Positions 56,126 through 64,000 of a stretch of 64,000 nt of DNA are shown one piece after another. The DNA is taken from assembly GCA_003990705.1 (NCBI GenBank), contig AP018318.1, positions 434,001 through 498,000 of the forward strand, in the 5' to 3' direction. A program made the position numbers and the translations under genes. Position 1 is the first letter of the stretch. Each line of letters begins with the position of its first letter. The DNA comes from Nostoc sp. HK-01 (GTDB taxonomy: Bacteria; Cyanobacteriota; Cyanobacteriia; Cyanobacteriales; Nostocaceae). The notes beneath the pieces are model-generated. The model was not told the origin of the DNA. It made no database searches and saw nothing but the letters and a program-made list of their open reading frames with translations.

Positions 56126-57190
56126 ATGACAAATTCTGCAAACCAAGTTTATCCGGTTATTTGGCACAACGATTCAGTCTCACTCATTGACCAAACTCGT
56201 TTACCCAATGAATACGCCTTTGTCGAAATTTATCGTAGTGAAGATATGGCGCTGGCGATTAAAACCATGATTGTGCGGGGTGCGCCAGCAATTGGTGTGG
56301 CTGCGGCCTATGGTATGTATCTTGGCGCGAGAGAAATTATCACCAGCGATCACACTGAATTCTTAAATAAATTAGAAACAGTCGCGCAATTATTACGAGA
56401 GACTCGTCCCACGGCGGTAAACTTATTTTGGGCAATTAGCCGGATGTTAAATACTGCCCACGCCACTGAAGGAAGCGTCGAAGATATCAAAGAAGTTTTA
56501 TTTCACACAGCCCAAGCCATTAATGCGGAAGATTTGCAAACTTGTCAAGCGATGGGCGATCATGGTTTAACTGTGTTGCCTAAAACACCCGAAAAACTCA
56601 CTTTACTGACTCACTGTAATGCTGGCGCGTTAGCAACTGCTGGTTACGGTACAGCCTTGGGAGTTGTGCGTTCTGCGTGGCGAGAAGGACGTTTAGAACG
56701 TTTATTTGCCGACGAAACCCGCCCCCGCTTACAAGGTGCGAAACTCACAGCTTGGGAATGTGTACAAGAAAATATACCTGTGACCTTGATTACCGATAAT
56801 ATGGCTGCCCATTGTATGCAGCGGGGTTTGATTCATGCTGTCGTTGTGGGTGCTGATCGCATTGCTGCTAATGGTGACACAGCAAATAAAATTGGTACCT
56901 ATAGTTTAGCGATCGTTGCCAAAGCCCATAATATACCCTTCTTTGTTGCGGCACCGTTTTCTACCGTTGATTTTGCATTAGCTAATGGTAGTCTCATTCC
57001 CATTGAAGAACGTCACCCAGAGGAAATTTACCAAGTTGGCGACACCAGACTCACCCCAGAAGGTGTGGAATTTTACAACCCAGCTTTTGATGTCACCCCA
57101 GCCGAGTTAATCACAGCCATAATTACAGAAAATGGAGCATTTGCACCTGGCGATTTAGCTAAGTACCAGTTAAAACAGTGTGTTAACTAA
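56126..57190 (+). CDS. mtnA: methylthioribose-1-phosphate isomerase
   Basis: About 354 residues from the ATG at 56126, the normal family length. A longer frame from 56048 exists but is not conserved-looking. Active-site motifs are present: [17 protein letters not shown], the catalytic Cys in [19 protein letters not shown], and the catalytic Asp in [20 protein letters not shown]. It converts methylthioribose-1-P to methylthioribulose-1-P in methionine salvage. No other salvage gene is adjacent. Confidence 0.95.
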   Translation: MTNSANQVYPVIWHNDSVSLIDQTRLPNEYAFVEIYRSEDMALAIKTMIVRGAPAIGVAAAYGMYLGAREIITSDHTEFLNKLETVAQLLRETRPTAVNLFWAISRMLNTAHATEGSVEDIKEVLFHTAQAINAEDLQTCQAMGDHGLTVLPKTPEKLTLLTHCNAGALATAGYGTALGVVRSAWREGRLERLFADETRPRLQGAKLTAWECVQENIPVTLITDNMAAHCMQRGLIHAVVVGADRIAANGDTANKIGTYSLAIVAKAHNIPFFVAAPFSTVDFALANGSLIPIEERHPEEIYQVGDTRLTPEGVEFYNPAFDVTPAELITAIITENGAFAPGDLAKYQLKQCVN

Positions 57191-57207
57191 CTATCATTAC
57201 TGTTTTT

Positions 57208-58437
57208 ATGCAAATTCTCATTCAGCCTCGGCGGGAAAAATATCAGACTCCAACAAACAAAAATTCTCCCCGATGCAAAAGCCTGCTTCCTCATATATTT
57301 ATGGCAGGCATTTTTTTCAGCAGTTTTTCCCCATTGATACCGACATCTGCTGTTGGTCAAATTAACAGTAAACTAGCTAATTCAAGCCTTGGTCAACAAC
57401 TTTTACAAGAAGTCTCACAATGCGCTGAAGCTAAAATTTCTCATCAACAGCCAATTGATCAAACAGAATCAGAAGCTATTGCTACAAAGTGTGCTTTGCA
57501 AATTCTAACTCTAGGGTCAAATGAAGAATTTCGTCCTGATGCTTTTGATCGCGTCGCGGCTTTTATGGAAGCCGCTGGTGTGAAACTCCCTCAATCTACT
57601 AGCCAAGGACAAGCCAACGTAAAACTTAACTTTAATGGGGAAAGTTCTATTTTTAGAATTCCTGTCCGCATTGGTAGACAAACTCAAACTTTTATATTAG
57701 ATACAGGTAGTGGACAGACAATTATTAATACTCAAATTGCTCAACAGCTAGGGCTTAAAAGCAAACCTGTGCCGAATGGACTTTTGGAATATAAACCAGT
57801 CATTGGCAATAACTTCAAAAATCTAGATGTTAAGGTTCATACTTTACCAGTTTTAGGCGTAAATTCTGCCACTGTTTCTGGAATTCAGGGTTTAGAATTA
57901 CCTACATACGCACTACCAAAAGATATCTCTGGAGTTTTAGGACTGGATTTTTTAAGTAAATTCGATGTTGTTCTCAATCCTAAAAAACAACAATTGCAAC
58001 TTTTACCACCTTCCGACTTTGTTGCTGATGCTATCCCCCTTAAAGGAAGCTTTGGTATTTTAACTGCCCAAGTTTATATTAACGGTCAAGGGCCTTTTAC
58101 TTTTGTTGTGGATACAGGAGCCTATACAATAGCTGTTTCCAAATCTGTAGCTCAAAAATTAGGCATTGACGATCGCAACGCCCATACATCAGAAATCTTT
58201 GGTTTTGGCGGAAGGGAAACAGTCAAAAAAATTAAATTGACTAAGTTGCAAATTCAGCAACATCAAGTAACTGAAATTGATGCTGTCATTGTTGAACAAA
58301 GTAATATCCTTAAGCTCCCTGGTGTAGAAGGTATTATTGGTCAAAACTTTCTCAACAAATATCAACAACATTGGCGCTTTAGCAAACCCAATGCACTAGG
58401 AGTTGTGGAATCGGGAAGTTTAGTTTTAACACCTTAG
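57208..58437 (+). CDS. retropepsin-like aspartyl protease family protein with two DTG motifs
   Basis: A 409-residue protein. After a basic N-terminus a hydrophobic segment (about 29-50) ends in SAVGQ, consistent with export. Two retropepsin-type lobes follow. The first has FILDTGSGQTII (D165-G167) and the second FVVDTGAYTIAVS (D302-G304). Each has a later hydrophobic-Gly flap or turn (GVLGLDFLSKFDVVL, GIIGQNFLNKYQQHW). Having both catalytic DTG triads in one chain implies a pepsin-like pseudo-dimer formed by tandem duplication. It may be a protease, or the fold may be used for binding. No neighbour explains it. Confidence 0.8.
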   Translation: MQILIQPRREKYQTPTNKNSPRCKSLLPHIFMAGIFFSSFSPLIPTSAVGQINSKLANSSLGQQLLQEVSQCAEAKISHQQPIDQTESEAIATKCALQILTLGSNEEFRPDAFDRVAAFMEAAGVKLPQSTSQGQANVKLNFNGESSIFRIPVRIGRQTQTFILDTGSGQTIINTQIAQQLGLKSKPVPNGLLEYKPVIGNNFKNLDVKVHTLPVLGVNSATVSGIQGLELPTYALPKDISGVLGLDFLSKFDVVLNPKKQQLQLLPPSDFVADAIPLKGSFGILTAQVYINGQGPFTFVVDTGAYTIAVSKSVAQKLGIDDRNAHTSEIFGFGGRETVKKIKLTKLQIQQHQVTEIDAVIVEQSNILKLPGVEGIIGQNFLNKYQQHWRFSKPNALGVVESGSLVLTP

Positions 58438-58567
58438 AGGCAGGAGGTAGAAGGTAAGAATATTACTATTGTGGGCATTCATGCTTTCAAAATTAATTAT
58501 TGAACATTACCAAATCCTTGCACAGCCGTAACACACCCTACTTATACTTTATAAATAGACTCTAACT

Positions 58568-59038
58568 ATGAATAAATCTAGCTTCATCACTGGATTAATT
58601 ATTTGTCTGATTTGGATTAGCGGTTGTACTAATTCCTCTACAGAAGTTAGCCAAGAAACACCGACAACTAAATCTGAAATTACGCAGAGTCCTAGCCCAA
58701 GCTTAACAGTTACCGCATCTCCTGAACCAATTTCCACATTAGATGTTCCGCCATCAGAAAACCCAGAAACATCTACAAAAGCTTTACCAACTATTGGTAC
58801 AGTAAAAGAACTAGTCAACGGTGATTTATTGTGTTATGCCACATTAACTGATGAACAAGGAATTGAACATCAGGTAGGTGCATCTTTTGAGATTTGTGCA
58901 GAATCGGCGAAATTTTTAAACAAAAAAGTCCGTGCATCTTACACAATTGAATCGGTAAGTGATTGTCAAAGTGCTGAACCATGCGGCAAAACTAAAAAAG
59001 AATCAATCATTACCAAGATGGAAATTTTGACTCAATAA
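58568..59038 (+). CDS. small predicted lipoprotein
   Basis: A 156-residue protein. A signal with lipobox ISGC (Cys19) is followed by a Thr/Ser/Pro-rich linker. A compact 80-residue domain has four cysteines (LVNGDLLCYATLTDEQGIEH, SFEICAESAKFLNKKVRASY, CQSAEPCGK), probably with disulfides in the periplasm. Family not recognised. A tiny membrane-protein gene follows on the same strand. Confidence 0.7.
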   Translation: MNKSSFITGLIICLIWISGCTNSSTEVSQETPTTKSEITQSPSPSLTVTASPEPISTLDVPPSENPETSTKALPTIGTVKELVNGDLLCYATLTDEQGIEHQVGASFEICAESAKFLNKKVRASYTIESVSDCQSAEPCGKTKKESIITKMEILTQ

Positions 59039-59081
59039 AAAATATAGCTGGCCAAGGATGCGAAACTAATCTAGGGTATTC

Positions 59082-59255
59082 ATGTATAAAAAACCATTTA
59101 AACTAAAAACTTGGGCTATTCGTTTTACTTGGTTGTTTGTGATTATTGGAGTAGCATTTCTCTATCTATATCCCGTAATTAGTTGTAGATTGTGGCATGA
59201 TCAAACTGCTTGTGAAACTGAGAAGTGGCAGCAGCGTAATTTACCCAATACTTAA
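59082..59255 (+). CDS. 57-residue single-span membrane protein
   Basis: ATG to TAA, with basic N-terminus MYKKPFKLKTWAIRFTW, a membrane helix LFVIIGVAFLYLYPVI and a Cys-containing tail (SCRLWHDQTACETEKWQQRN). The sequence looks constrained, with two cysteines spaced for a disulfide on the outer side. The stop is 2 bp before that of the convergent ABC ATPase gene. It is probably real despite its size. Function unknown. Confidence 0.6.
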   Translation: MYKKPFKLKTWAIRFTWLFVIIGVAFLYLYPVISCRLWHDQTACETEKWQQRNLPNT

Positions 59256-59257
59256 TT

Positions 59258-60385
59258 TTATAACTCAGGCCATATTCTATCTCCAGTAATAGAATCAAAC
59301 ACAAATAACTGAGTTAAATCTAATTGTACAGATAAGCGATCGCCCACATTCACCCGTACATTTCCACCAATCTGCACATTCAATAACACTGTTGAACCAG
59401 GTAAACTCGCACGAATTAAAGTTTCTCTCCCCAAAGGCTCAACCACCTTCACATCAACTGAAAGTGCTGAGTGCTGTACACTGAGCGCAGCCGAAGTGTA
59501 AGTGTTGAGTGTTGAGTTATTGTTAATAGCAATATGTTCTGGACGAATACCCAAATCATAATTCTGCCCTGGATGCAGTTGTAATTTTTCCTTTATAAGT
59601 TCGGGAACTGCAATTAATTGTCCACTAGCATCAAAGCCATCATTGGTATATTTTGCTGACAAAATATTCATTGGTGGATTGCCTAAAAAAGTTGCCACCA
59701 TTTGATTAGCTGGAAGCGCGTAAATGCTTTGGGGTTCGCCAATTTGTTGAATTCTCCCACGATTCAGCACGACAATTTTATCAGCCAAGGTCATCGCTTC
59801 AACTTGGTCGTGGGTAACATAAACAGTCGTAATTCCCAATTCTTGATGCAATTGTTTTAATTCGGCTCTGGTGTCATCACGCAATTGAGCATCTAAATTA
59901 GATAAAGGTTCATCTAATAAAAAAACTTGAGGTTCACGGGCGATCGCTCTTCCTAATGCTACCCGTTGTTGCTGTCCACCAGAAAGTTGTTTGGGTTTGC
60001 GATCTAACAAATGTTCCAAAGAAAGCGATCGCGCCACCGTCCCTACCCGTTCTTGAATTAGCTTTGCGTCCACCTTCCGCATCTGCAACCCAAAGGCGAT
60101 ATTTTCCGCCACCGTCATGTGCGGATAAAGGGCGTAGTTTTGAAACACCATCGCCACATCGCGCTGTCTGGCGGGGATGTTATTCATTAAGCGATCGCCT
60201 ATAAATAGTTTGCCAGAAGTGGCAGTTTCTAAACCCGCGATCGTCCGTAAAATTGTCGATTTACCACAACCAGAAGGCCCAACTAACACCCAAAATTCGC
60301 CATCGGGAATATCAAAGGTAATATCTTCGATGGCGGTGACGTTATTAAACCGACGTTTAATTTCTTCGAGACGTACTTTAGCCAT
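59258..60385 (-). CDS. MalK/UgpC-type ABC transporter ATPase
   Basis: A 375-residue protein. The nucleotide-binding domain (1-235) has Walker A GPSGCGKST, signature LSGGQQQR, Walker B VFLLDEPLSNLD and switch His YVTHDQ. The C-terminal TOBE/MalK regulatory domain holds GIRPEHI. This type energises carbohydrate or glycerol-phosphate importers and is often shared by several permeases. No permease gene is adjacent. A repeat insertion of about 20 residues (59460-59520) lies in the regulatory domain just after the GIRPEHI strand. Confidence 0.88.
   Translation of the reverse strand: MAKVRLEEIKRRFNNVTAIEDITFDIPDGEFWVLVGPSGCGKSTILRTIAGLETATSGKLFIGDRLMNNIPARQRDVAMVFQNYALYPHMTVAENIAFGLQMRKVDAKLIQERVGTVARSLSLEHLLDRKPKQLSGGQQQRVALGRAIAREPQVFLLDEPLSNLDAQLRDDTRAELKQLHQELGITTVYVTHDQVEAMTLADKIVVLNRGRIQQIGEPQSIYALPANQMVATFLGNPPMNILSAKYTNDGFDASGQLIAVPELIKEKLQLHPGQNYDLGIRPEHIAINNNSTLNTYTSAALSVQHSALSVDVKVVEPLGRETLIRASLPGSTVLLNVQIGGNVRVNVGDRLSVQLDLTQLFVFDSITGDRIWPEL
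59460..59520. repeat. in-frame dispersed repeat inside the ABC ATPase gene
   Basis: GAGTGCTGTACACTGAGCGC and GAAGTGTAAGTGTTGAGTGT are typical intergenic Nostocales repeat sequences. Here they stay in frame and add about 20 Ser/Thr/Leu-rich residues (NTYTSAALSVQHSALSV). Confidence 0.75.
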
Positions 60386-60389
60386 TATT

Positions 60390-60436
60390 TAATTTTGTCC
60401 TTTGTCATTTGTCATTTGTCACTTGTCATTTGCCCT
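60390..60436. repeat. TTTGTCA heptamer repeats upstream of the ABC ATPase
   Basis: Five or six consecutive units of TTTGTCA/CTTGTCA/ATTTGTC directly before the ATPase start codon. Confidence 0.8.
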
Positions 60437-60472
60437 TTATTTTTATAACTAAGGAATAATGACTATTAACAA

Positions 60473-60625
60473 TTAACTATTTTCAGGCTGTGCAGTATTA
60501 GGTTCTAAACGAATCGTTGTTTGAGTAAAACTTTTACGTTCAGAGCCAAATTTTCTGACTCTTAAGCTTTTTAAGTTATACTCTGAACGCAAATCATCTT
60601 CTATCTCTGCCTTATGCTTCTTCAT
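60473..60625 (-). CDS. 50-residue conserved-looking small protein
   Basis: ATG to TAA: a charged helix MKKHKAEIEDDLRSEYNLKS, then LRVRKFGSERKSFTQTTIRL and the tail EPNTAQPENS. It has the compact charged pattern of small cyanobacterial proteins and resembles an antitoxin-like or nucleic-acid-binding peptide, but no family is assigned. The start lies 17 bp after the gun4 stop on the same strand, so it is likely co-transcribed. Confidence 0.55.
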   Translation of the reverse strand: MKKHKAEIEDDLRSEYNLKSLRVRKFGSERKSFTQTTIRLEPNTAQPENS

Positions 60626-60642
60626 ACTTCACACTTCATCCT

Positions 60643-61365
60643 TCATACTTTATTTGTCCACGCCGGATGAGCAAATAAAGACGCAATTACTCGCACACCT
60701 CGCAGTTGATTCGATAGAGGTAAATGACCTTTTGGCGCACTCAAATCCCAAATAAAGCTATTAGGATAACGTGTCCAATTATTACCATCTTTCCAGGCAA
60801 TTTTCGGCCAGAAATTATCCCAATTTTTGCCGAGGCTTAACCAAATTTCGCGCTGTACTGCAAAGCCAAATTTCCCTTCCGAATGAACTAACCACAAATT
60901 ATTAATGGTATGTAAGTCAGTTACAGGGAAATTGTCAACTTCCGTAAAATACAGCCATTTGCGTTTGACAGCCGTTGGCCCTGCTACTTCACACATTTTC
61001 TCAATAGTCATGCGATCGGCGGCTTGGAAGTCTTGAGCAGCAAGTAGCTGTTGTAAAGGTTTGTAATTGATCCCTGCATCTGATTTTAGAGGTACAATGC
61101 CTTCAGGAAAATTTGTTTGGAGAAATTCTCTGGCGTTTGGTGCATCAGAGTTGTAAAGGACTTGGTAAGCTTTACCATCAATCCAAGTTGCTGGGGACTC
61201 ACGACGTTTCAATAAAAATTCCCTCAACACTTCCAATCCCTCGTTACCTAATTCGGCTAACTGTGGGATGATCTGTTGTTGGACTTGAAGAGACCCAGCG
61301 ATTAAGCGTTGTCTGAGGGAGTCGATGTCATTAGCAGTGCCTGATACAATCATTGGGTCTGTCAT
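60643..61365 (-). CDS. gun4: GUN4 tetrapyrrole-binding regulator of Mg-chelatase
   Basis: About 240 residues from the ATG at 61365 (MTDPMIVSGTAND); a start 22 codons earlier is possible but adds unconserved sequence. The N-terminal helical bundle is LIAGSLQVQQQIIPQLAELG. The GUN4 core has DFQAADRMTIEKMCEVAG, WLYFTEVDNFPVTDLHTINN, KFGFAVQREIW and GHLPLSNQLRGVRV. It binds protoporphyrin and Mg-protoporphyrin and stimulates Mg-chelatase in chlorophyll synthesis. It has the two-domain layout of the authentic Synechocystis protein, not that of a GUN4-domain kinase. Confidence 0.95.
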   Translation of the reverse strand: MTDPMIVSGTANDIDSLRQRLIAGSLQVQQQIIPQLAELGNEGLEVLREFLLKRRESPATWIDGKAYQVLYNSDAPNAREFLQTNFPEGIVPLKSDAGINYKPLQQLLAAQDFQAADRMTIEKMCEVAGPTAVKRKWLYFTEVDNFPVTDLHTINNLWLVHSEGKFGFAVQREIWLSLGKNWDNFWPKIAWKDGNNWTRYPNSFIWDLSAPKGHLPLSNQLRGVRVIASLFAHPAWTNKV

Positions 61366-61676
61366 GCCATTACTCGTGTTAGCGGTCAGTGAACAAGCGA
61401 TCGCTATCGTGAATTCTTGATGATGAAACACTGATAGCGAAAAGTAGTTTACTATTTTTGATCGTACAAAATTGCGACAGTTTCACTGAATCCCCAAATG
61501 CTGTAAAAGGGGAATAGGGGGAAAATCTGCACATTTAGGGGCGCTGAGGCTAGGGACTAAAGGCTAGAACCCAAGCAAGATGAAGGATTAAGGCTGAAGG
61601 TGAAATTTATATTTGACATTTCATACTTCAAACTTCATACTTCGTACTTTTTATGTTTTTCTGGAGTGTTTGAACT
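61366..61676. other. divergent gun4-icd spacer with heptamer repeats
   Basis: About 310 bp. Units of the CTTCATA/CATACTT type lie at 61615-61653, just upstream of the icd start. No specific operator recognised. Confidence 0.5.
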
Positions 61677-63098
61677 ATGTACGAAAAGATTACCCCCCCG
61701 ACTAGTGGATCAAAAATCACCTTTAAAAATGGTGAGCCAGTTGTGCCTGACAATCCAATTATCCCGTTTATTCGGGGCGATGGCACAGGAATTGATATCT
61801 GGCCTGCTACCCAAAAGGTACTAGATGCGGCGGTAGCTAAGGCGTATCAGGGTAAACGCCAAATCAGTTGGTTTAAGGTTTACGCTGGTGACGAAGCTTG
61901 TGATTTATACGGCACTTATCAATATTTACCCGAAGATACTCTGACAGCAATTAAAGAATATGGTGTGGCAATTAAAGGGCCTTTGACCACTCCTGTGGGC
62001 GGTGGAATTCGTTCGTTAAATGTGGCATTACGGCAAATTTTTGACTTGTATGCTTGCGTGCGTCCTTGCCGTTACTATGCTGGTACGCCTTCGCCGCACA
62101 AAAATCCTGAGAAGCTAGATGTAATTGTTTATCGAGAAAATACCGAAGATATTTATTTGGGAATTGAATGGAAACAAGGTAGTGAAATTGGTTCACGCTT
62201 AATTTCCATCCTCAACAAAGAACTCATCCCCGCCACCCCAGAACACGGCAAAAAGCAAATTCCTCTCGATTCTGGTATTGGCATCAAACCCATCAGTAAA
62301 ACTGGTTCTCAGCGTCTAGTACGTCGCGCCATCAAACACGCCTTAACCTTACCCAAACATAAGCAACAGGTGACTCTGGTGCATAAGGGTAACATTATGA
62401 AGTACACCGAAGGCGCGTTTCGTGATTGGGGTTATGAACTAGCAACTACTGAGTTTCGCCAAGAGACAGTTACCGAACGGGAATCTTGGATTTTAAGCAA
62501 CAAGGAGAAAAATCCTAATATTTCCTTAGAAGAAAACGCCCGTCAAATTGATCCTGGTTTTGATGCACTTACCCCAGAGAAAAAAGCCCAAATTGTCAAG
62601 GAAGTGGAAACAGTTCTTAACTCAATTTGGGATAGCCACGGCAATGGCAAGTGGAAAGATAAAGTCATGGTCAATGACCGCATTGCTGACAGTATTTTTC
62701 AACAAATCCAAACCAGACCAGATGAATATTCAATTCTGGCGACAATGAACCTCAACGGGGATTACTTGTCGGATGCGGCTGCGGCAATTGTTGGTGGTTT
62801 AGGTATGGGGCCTGGCGCGAATATTGGCGATGCTTGCGCCGTTTTTGAAGCAACTCACGGTACCGCACCCAAGCACGCAGGCTTAGACAAAATTAACCCT
62901 GGTTCAGTGATTTTATCTGGCGTGATGATGTTGGAATATCTGGGTTGGCAAGAAGCCGCCGACTTAGTGAAGAAAGGTTTAGGAGATGCGATCGCCAACA
63001 GTCAAGTTACTTACGATTTAGCACGGTTACTCGAACCACCTGTAGAACCTCTCAAATGTTCTGAATTTGCCGACGCAATTATCAAACATTTCGGTTAA
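61677..63098 (+). CDS. icd: NADP-dependent isocitrate dehydrogenase
   Basis: A 473-residue protein. Substrate and cofactor motifs of prokaryotic NADP-IDH are present: [50 protein letters not shown] and [20 protein letters not shown]. It is longer than the E. coli enzyme (416) because of an insertion at about 270-315 ([23 protein letters not shown]), which cyanobacterial enzymes share. It supplies 2-oxoglutarate, the carbon skeleton and signal for nitrogen assimilation. Single gene with its own promoter and terminator. Confidence 0.97.
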   Translation: MYEKITPPTSGSKITFKNGEPVVPDNPIIPFIRGDGTGIDIWPATQKVLDAAVAKAYQGKRQISWFKVYAGDEACDLYGTYQYLPEDTLTAIKEYGVAIKGPLTTPVGGGIRSLNVALRQIFDLYACVRPCRYYAGTPSPHKNPEKLDVIVYRENTEDIYLGIEWKQGSEIGSRLISILNKELIPATPEHGKKQIPLDSGIGIKPISKTGSQRLVRRAIKHALTLPKHKQQVTLVHKGNIMKYTEGAFRDWGYELATTEFRQETVTERESWILSNKEKNPNISLEENARQIDPGFDALTPEKKAQIVKEVETVLNSIWDSHGNGKWKDKVMVNDRIADSIFQQIQTRPDEYSILATMNLNGDYLSDAAAAIVGGLGMGPGANIGDACAVFEATHGTAPKHAGLDKINPGSVILSGVMMLEYLGWQEAADLVKKGLGDAIANSQVTYDLARLLEPPVEPLKCSEFADAIIKHFG

Positions 63099-63112
63099 TT
63101 TTAGTTAACCTT

Positions 63113-63137
63113 TAGGGCGGGTTTTTCCCGTCCTAAC
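63113..63137 (+). terminator. hairpin after icd
   Basis: TTAGGGCGGG and CCCGTCCTAA pair, with one G-T, around a TTTTT loop 14 bp after the icd stop. There is no long T-tract, so efficiency is uncertain. Confidence 0.55.
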
Positions 63138-63244
63138 ATCAATTCATTTATTGCTTATTGCATAATAATTCATATAAATTTTAAGTATTTAGCAAGAATT
63201 AAATATAAAAGTTAATCAAATAAATCCCATTAGTTCAAACTACA

Positions 63245-63529
63245 AATAATTGGTTAGAAGACATTGGTTTAGGCGTTACCTTGTGGACTGGAGAATTTGA
63301 AGGGAGAAATAACACTTGGTTGCGCTGGTGTGACCAAGCAGGTAGTATTTTACTGACTGGTGATGAACGCACCAAATTATACCATTTTGGATTTTAGATT
63401 TTGGATTTTGGATTGATAAAGGGTTTACTGGTAAGCTGTTCAGAAATCCATTTGTCGCAATCATTTTTCAAATTGGTATTACTAGCCGAGAGATTAAAAG
63501 CTCTGGGTGTAGACCCTGGTAGTATTTAA
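63245..63529 (+). pseudogene. Uma2-family remnant interrupted by heptamer repeats
   Basis: Two pieces of an Uma2 C-terminus are in order. The first is WLEDIGLGVTLWTGEFEG with WLRWCDQAGSILLTGDER (to 63395). The second is LAERLKALGVDPGSI and stop (63482-63529). Between them lie about 85 bp starting with TTTTGGA heptamers that introduce stops. The catalytic domain is absent. Confidence 0.8.
63383..63414. repeat. TTTTGGA heptamer repeats inside the Uma2 remnant
   Basis: Four units of ATTTTGGATTTTAGATTTTG type, the common Nostocales motif whose complement encodes NPKSKIQ peptides. Confidence 0.8.
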
Positions 63530-63646
63530 CCTAAATTTAACTATATTTATTTTTGTGTTTAAGCCATAAAGATGATTTTTTGTAGCCTAAATCTATGACA
63601 ATGAAAATTGACAACAAATTGCGTAGATTTGCTGTAAAAAATTCTT

Positions 63647-64000
63647 ATGACTCTTAACCGCAGACATTTCTTATTTTTACTGGGTGCAGGTGCAGGTAGT
63701 TTTGCATTAGATTCTTTGGCGTTGGCTGATAAATCACCTGTTAGTCAAGCACCAAGCACTACAGGCGTAATTGAACTACCACCTTTACCATACGCTTACG
63801 AAGCATTAGAACCACACATTGATGCGAAAACAATGCAGTTTCATCACGATAAGCACCATGCGGCTTATGTGAAAAACTTGAATGCTGCTTTAGACAAACA
63901 CCCAGAACTGAAAAACAAACCTGTTGAAGAACTGTTACGCAAACTTGGCAAAGTTCCGGCAGATATCCGTACAACAGTCCGCAATAATGGTGGTGGTCAT
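63647..64000 (+). CDS. sodA: Tat-exported Fe/Mn superoxide dismutase, 3' end off the window
   Basis: 118 codons to the window edge. The N-terminus has a twin-arginine signal ([20 protein letters not shown]). The mature part begins like Fe/Mn-[21 protein letters not shown], with metal-ligand and active-site histidines in [20 protein letters not shown]. The signal resembles the membrane-targeted MnSOD of Nostoc. The metal cannot be fixed from this part, and Mn is inferred from those homologues. It detoxifies superoxide outside the cytoplasm or in the thylakoid lumen. Confidence 0.92.
   Translation, partial: MTLNRRHFLFLLGAGAGSFALDSLALADKSPVSQAPSTTGVIELPPLPYAYEALEPHIDAKTMQFHHDKHHAAYVKNLNAALDKHPELKNKPVEELLRKLGKVPADIRTTVRNNGGGH

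Overview
The window is cyanobacterial chromosome and most probably from a filamentous Nostocales strain (Nostoc/Anabaena/Calothrix type). The evidence is the frequent HIP1 octamer GCGATCGC in genes and spacers, many AT-rich heptamer repeats (STRR type) between and inside genes, cyanobacteria-restricted genes (kaiABC, gun4, ycf20, a photosystem II S4 protein) and large multidomain signalling proteins. The order kaiA-kaiB-kaiC-hgdD, with cmpABCD nearby on the chromosome, matches what I recall of Anabaena sp. PCC 7120. No rRNA, tRNA, CRISPR array, prophage or complete IS was seen.

Layout. 1-5.9 kb: a P-loop ATPase gene overlapping a giant nSTAND/WD40 gene that runs off the left edge. 6.2-10.9 kb: a TPR protein, a sigma-70-like protein, a membrane-anchored VOC-like protein, the S4 protein and two small conserved proteins. 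11-20 kb: TolC-type exporter (hgdD), kaiC, kaiB, a short kaiA without the N-terminal pseudo-receiver domain, decayed ORFs, and a divergent hybrid kinase with degenerate receivers. 20-25 kb: GT39 glycosyltransferase, a lipoprotein, ycf20, glycerate kinase and an Uma2 remnant. 25-31 kb: a CHASE/PAS/GAF hybrid kinase with Hpt, overlapping a GGDEF response regulator. 31.8-41 kb: SelO, then a CmpABCD-type bicarbonate (or nitrate) ABC transporter with a 21-bp palindromic tandem repeat inside the operon, then a gene of unknown function. 41-44.4 kb: a MITE-like insertion and two related pentapeptide-repeat proteins. 44.5-56 kb: a TRAP transporter whose small and large membrane subunits (+ strand) are separated from the TakP-like binding protein (- strand) by two overlapping giant kinase genes. 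56-64 kb: mtnA, a two-DTG retropepsin-like protein, small secreted and membrane proteins, a MalK/UgpC-type ATPase, gun4, icd, a second Uma2 remnant and the start of a Tat-exported superoxide dismutase.

The main themes are the clock, inorganic carbon uptake and organic acid uptake, each next to multidomain sensor kinases. Repeat families have also spread through the spacers and, in at least three genes, into reading frames. The points most worth following up are the ATPase/nSTAND pair, the 21-bp palindromic array in the cmp operon, the MITE with a preserved target duplication, the short KaiA beside a kinase with pseudo-receivers, and the kinase pair inside the TRAP locus.
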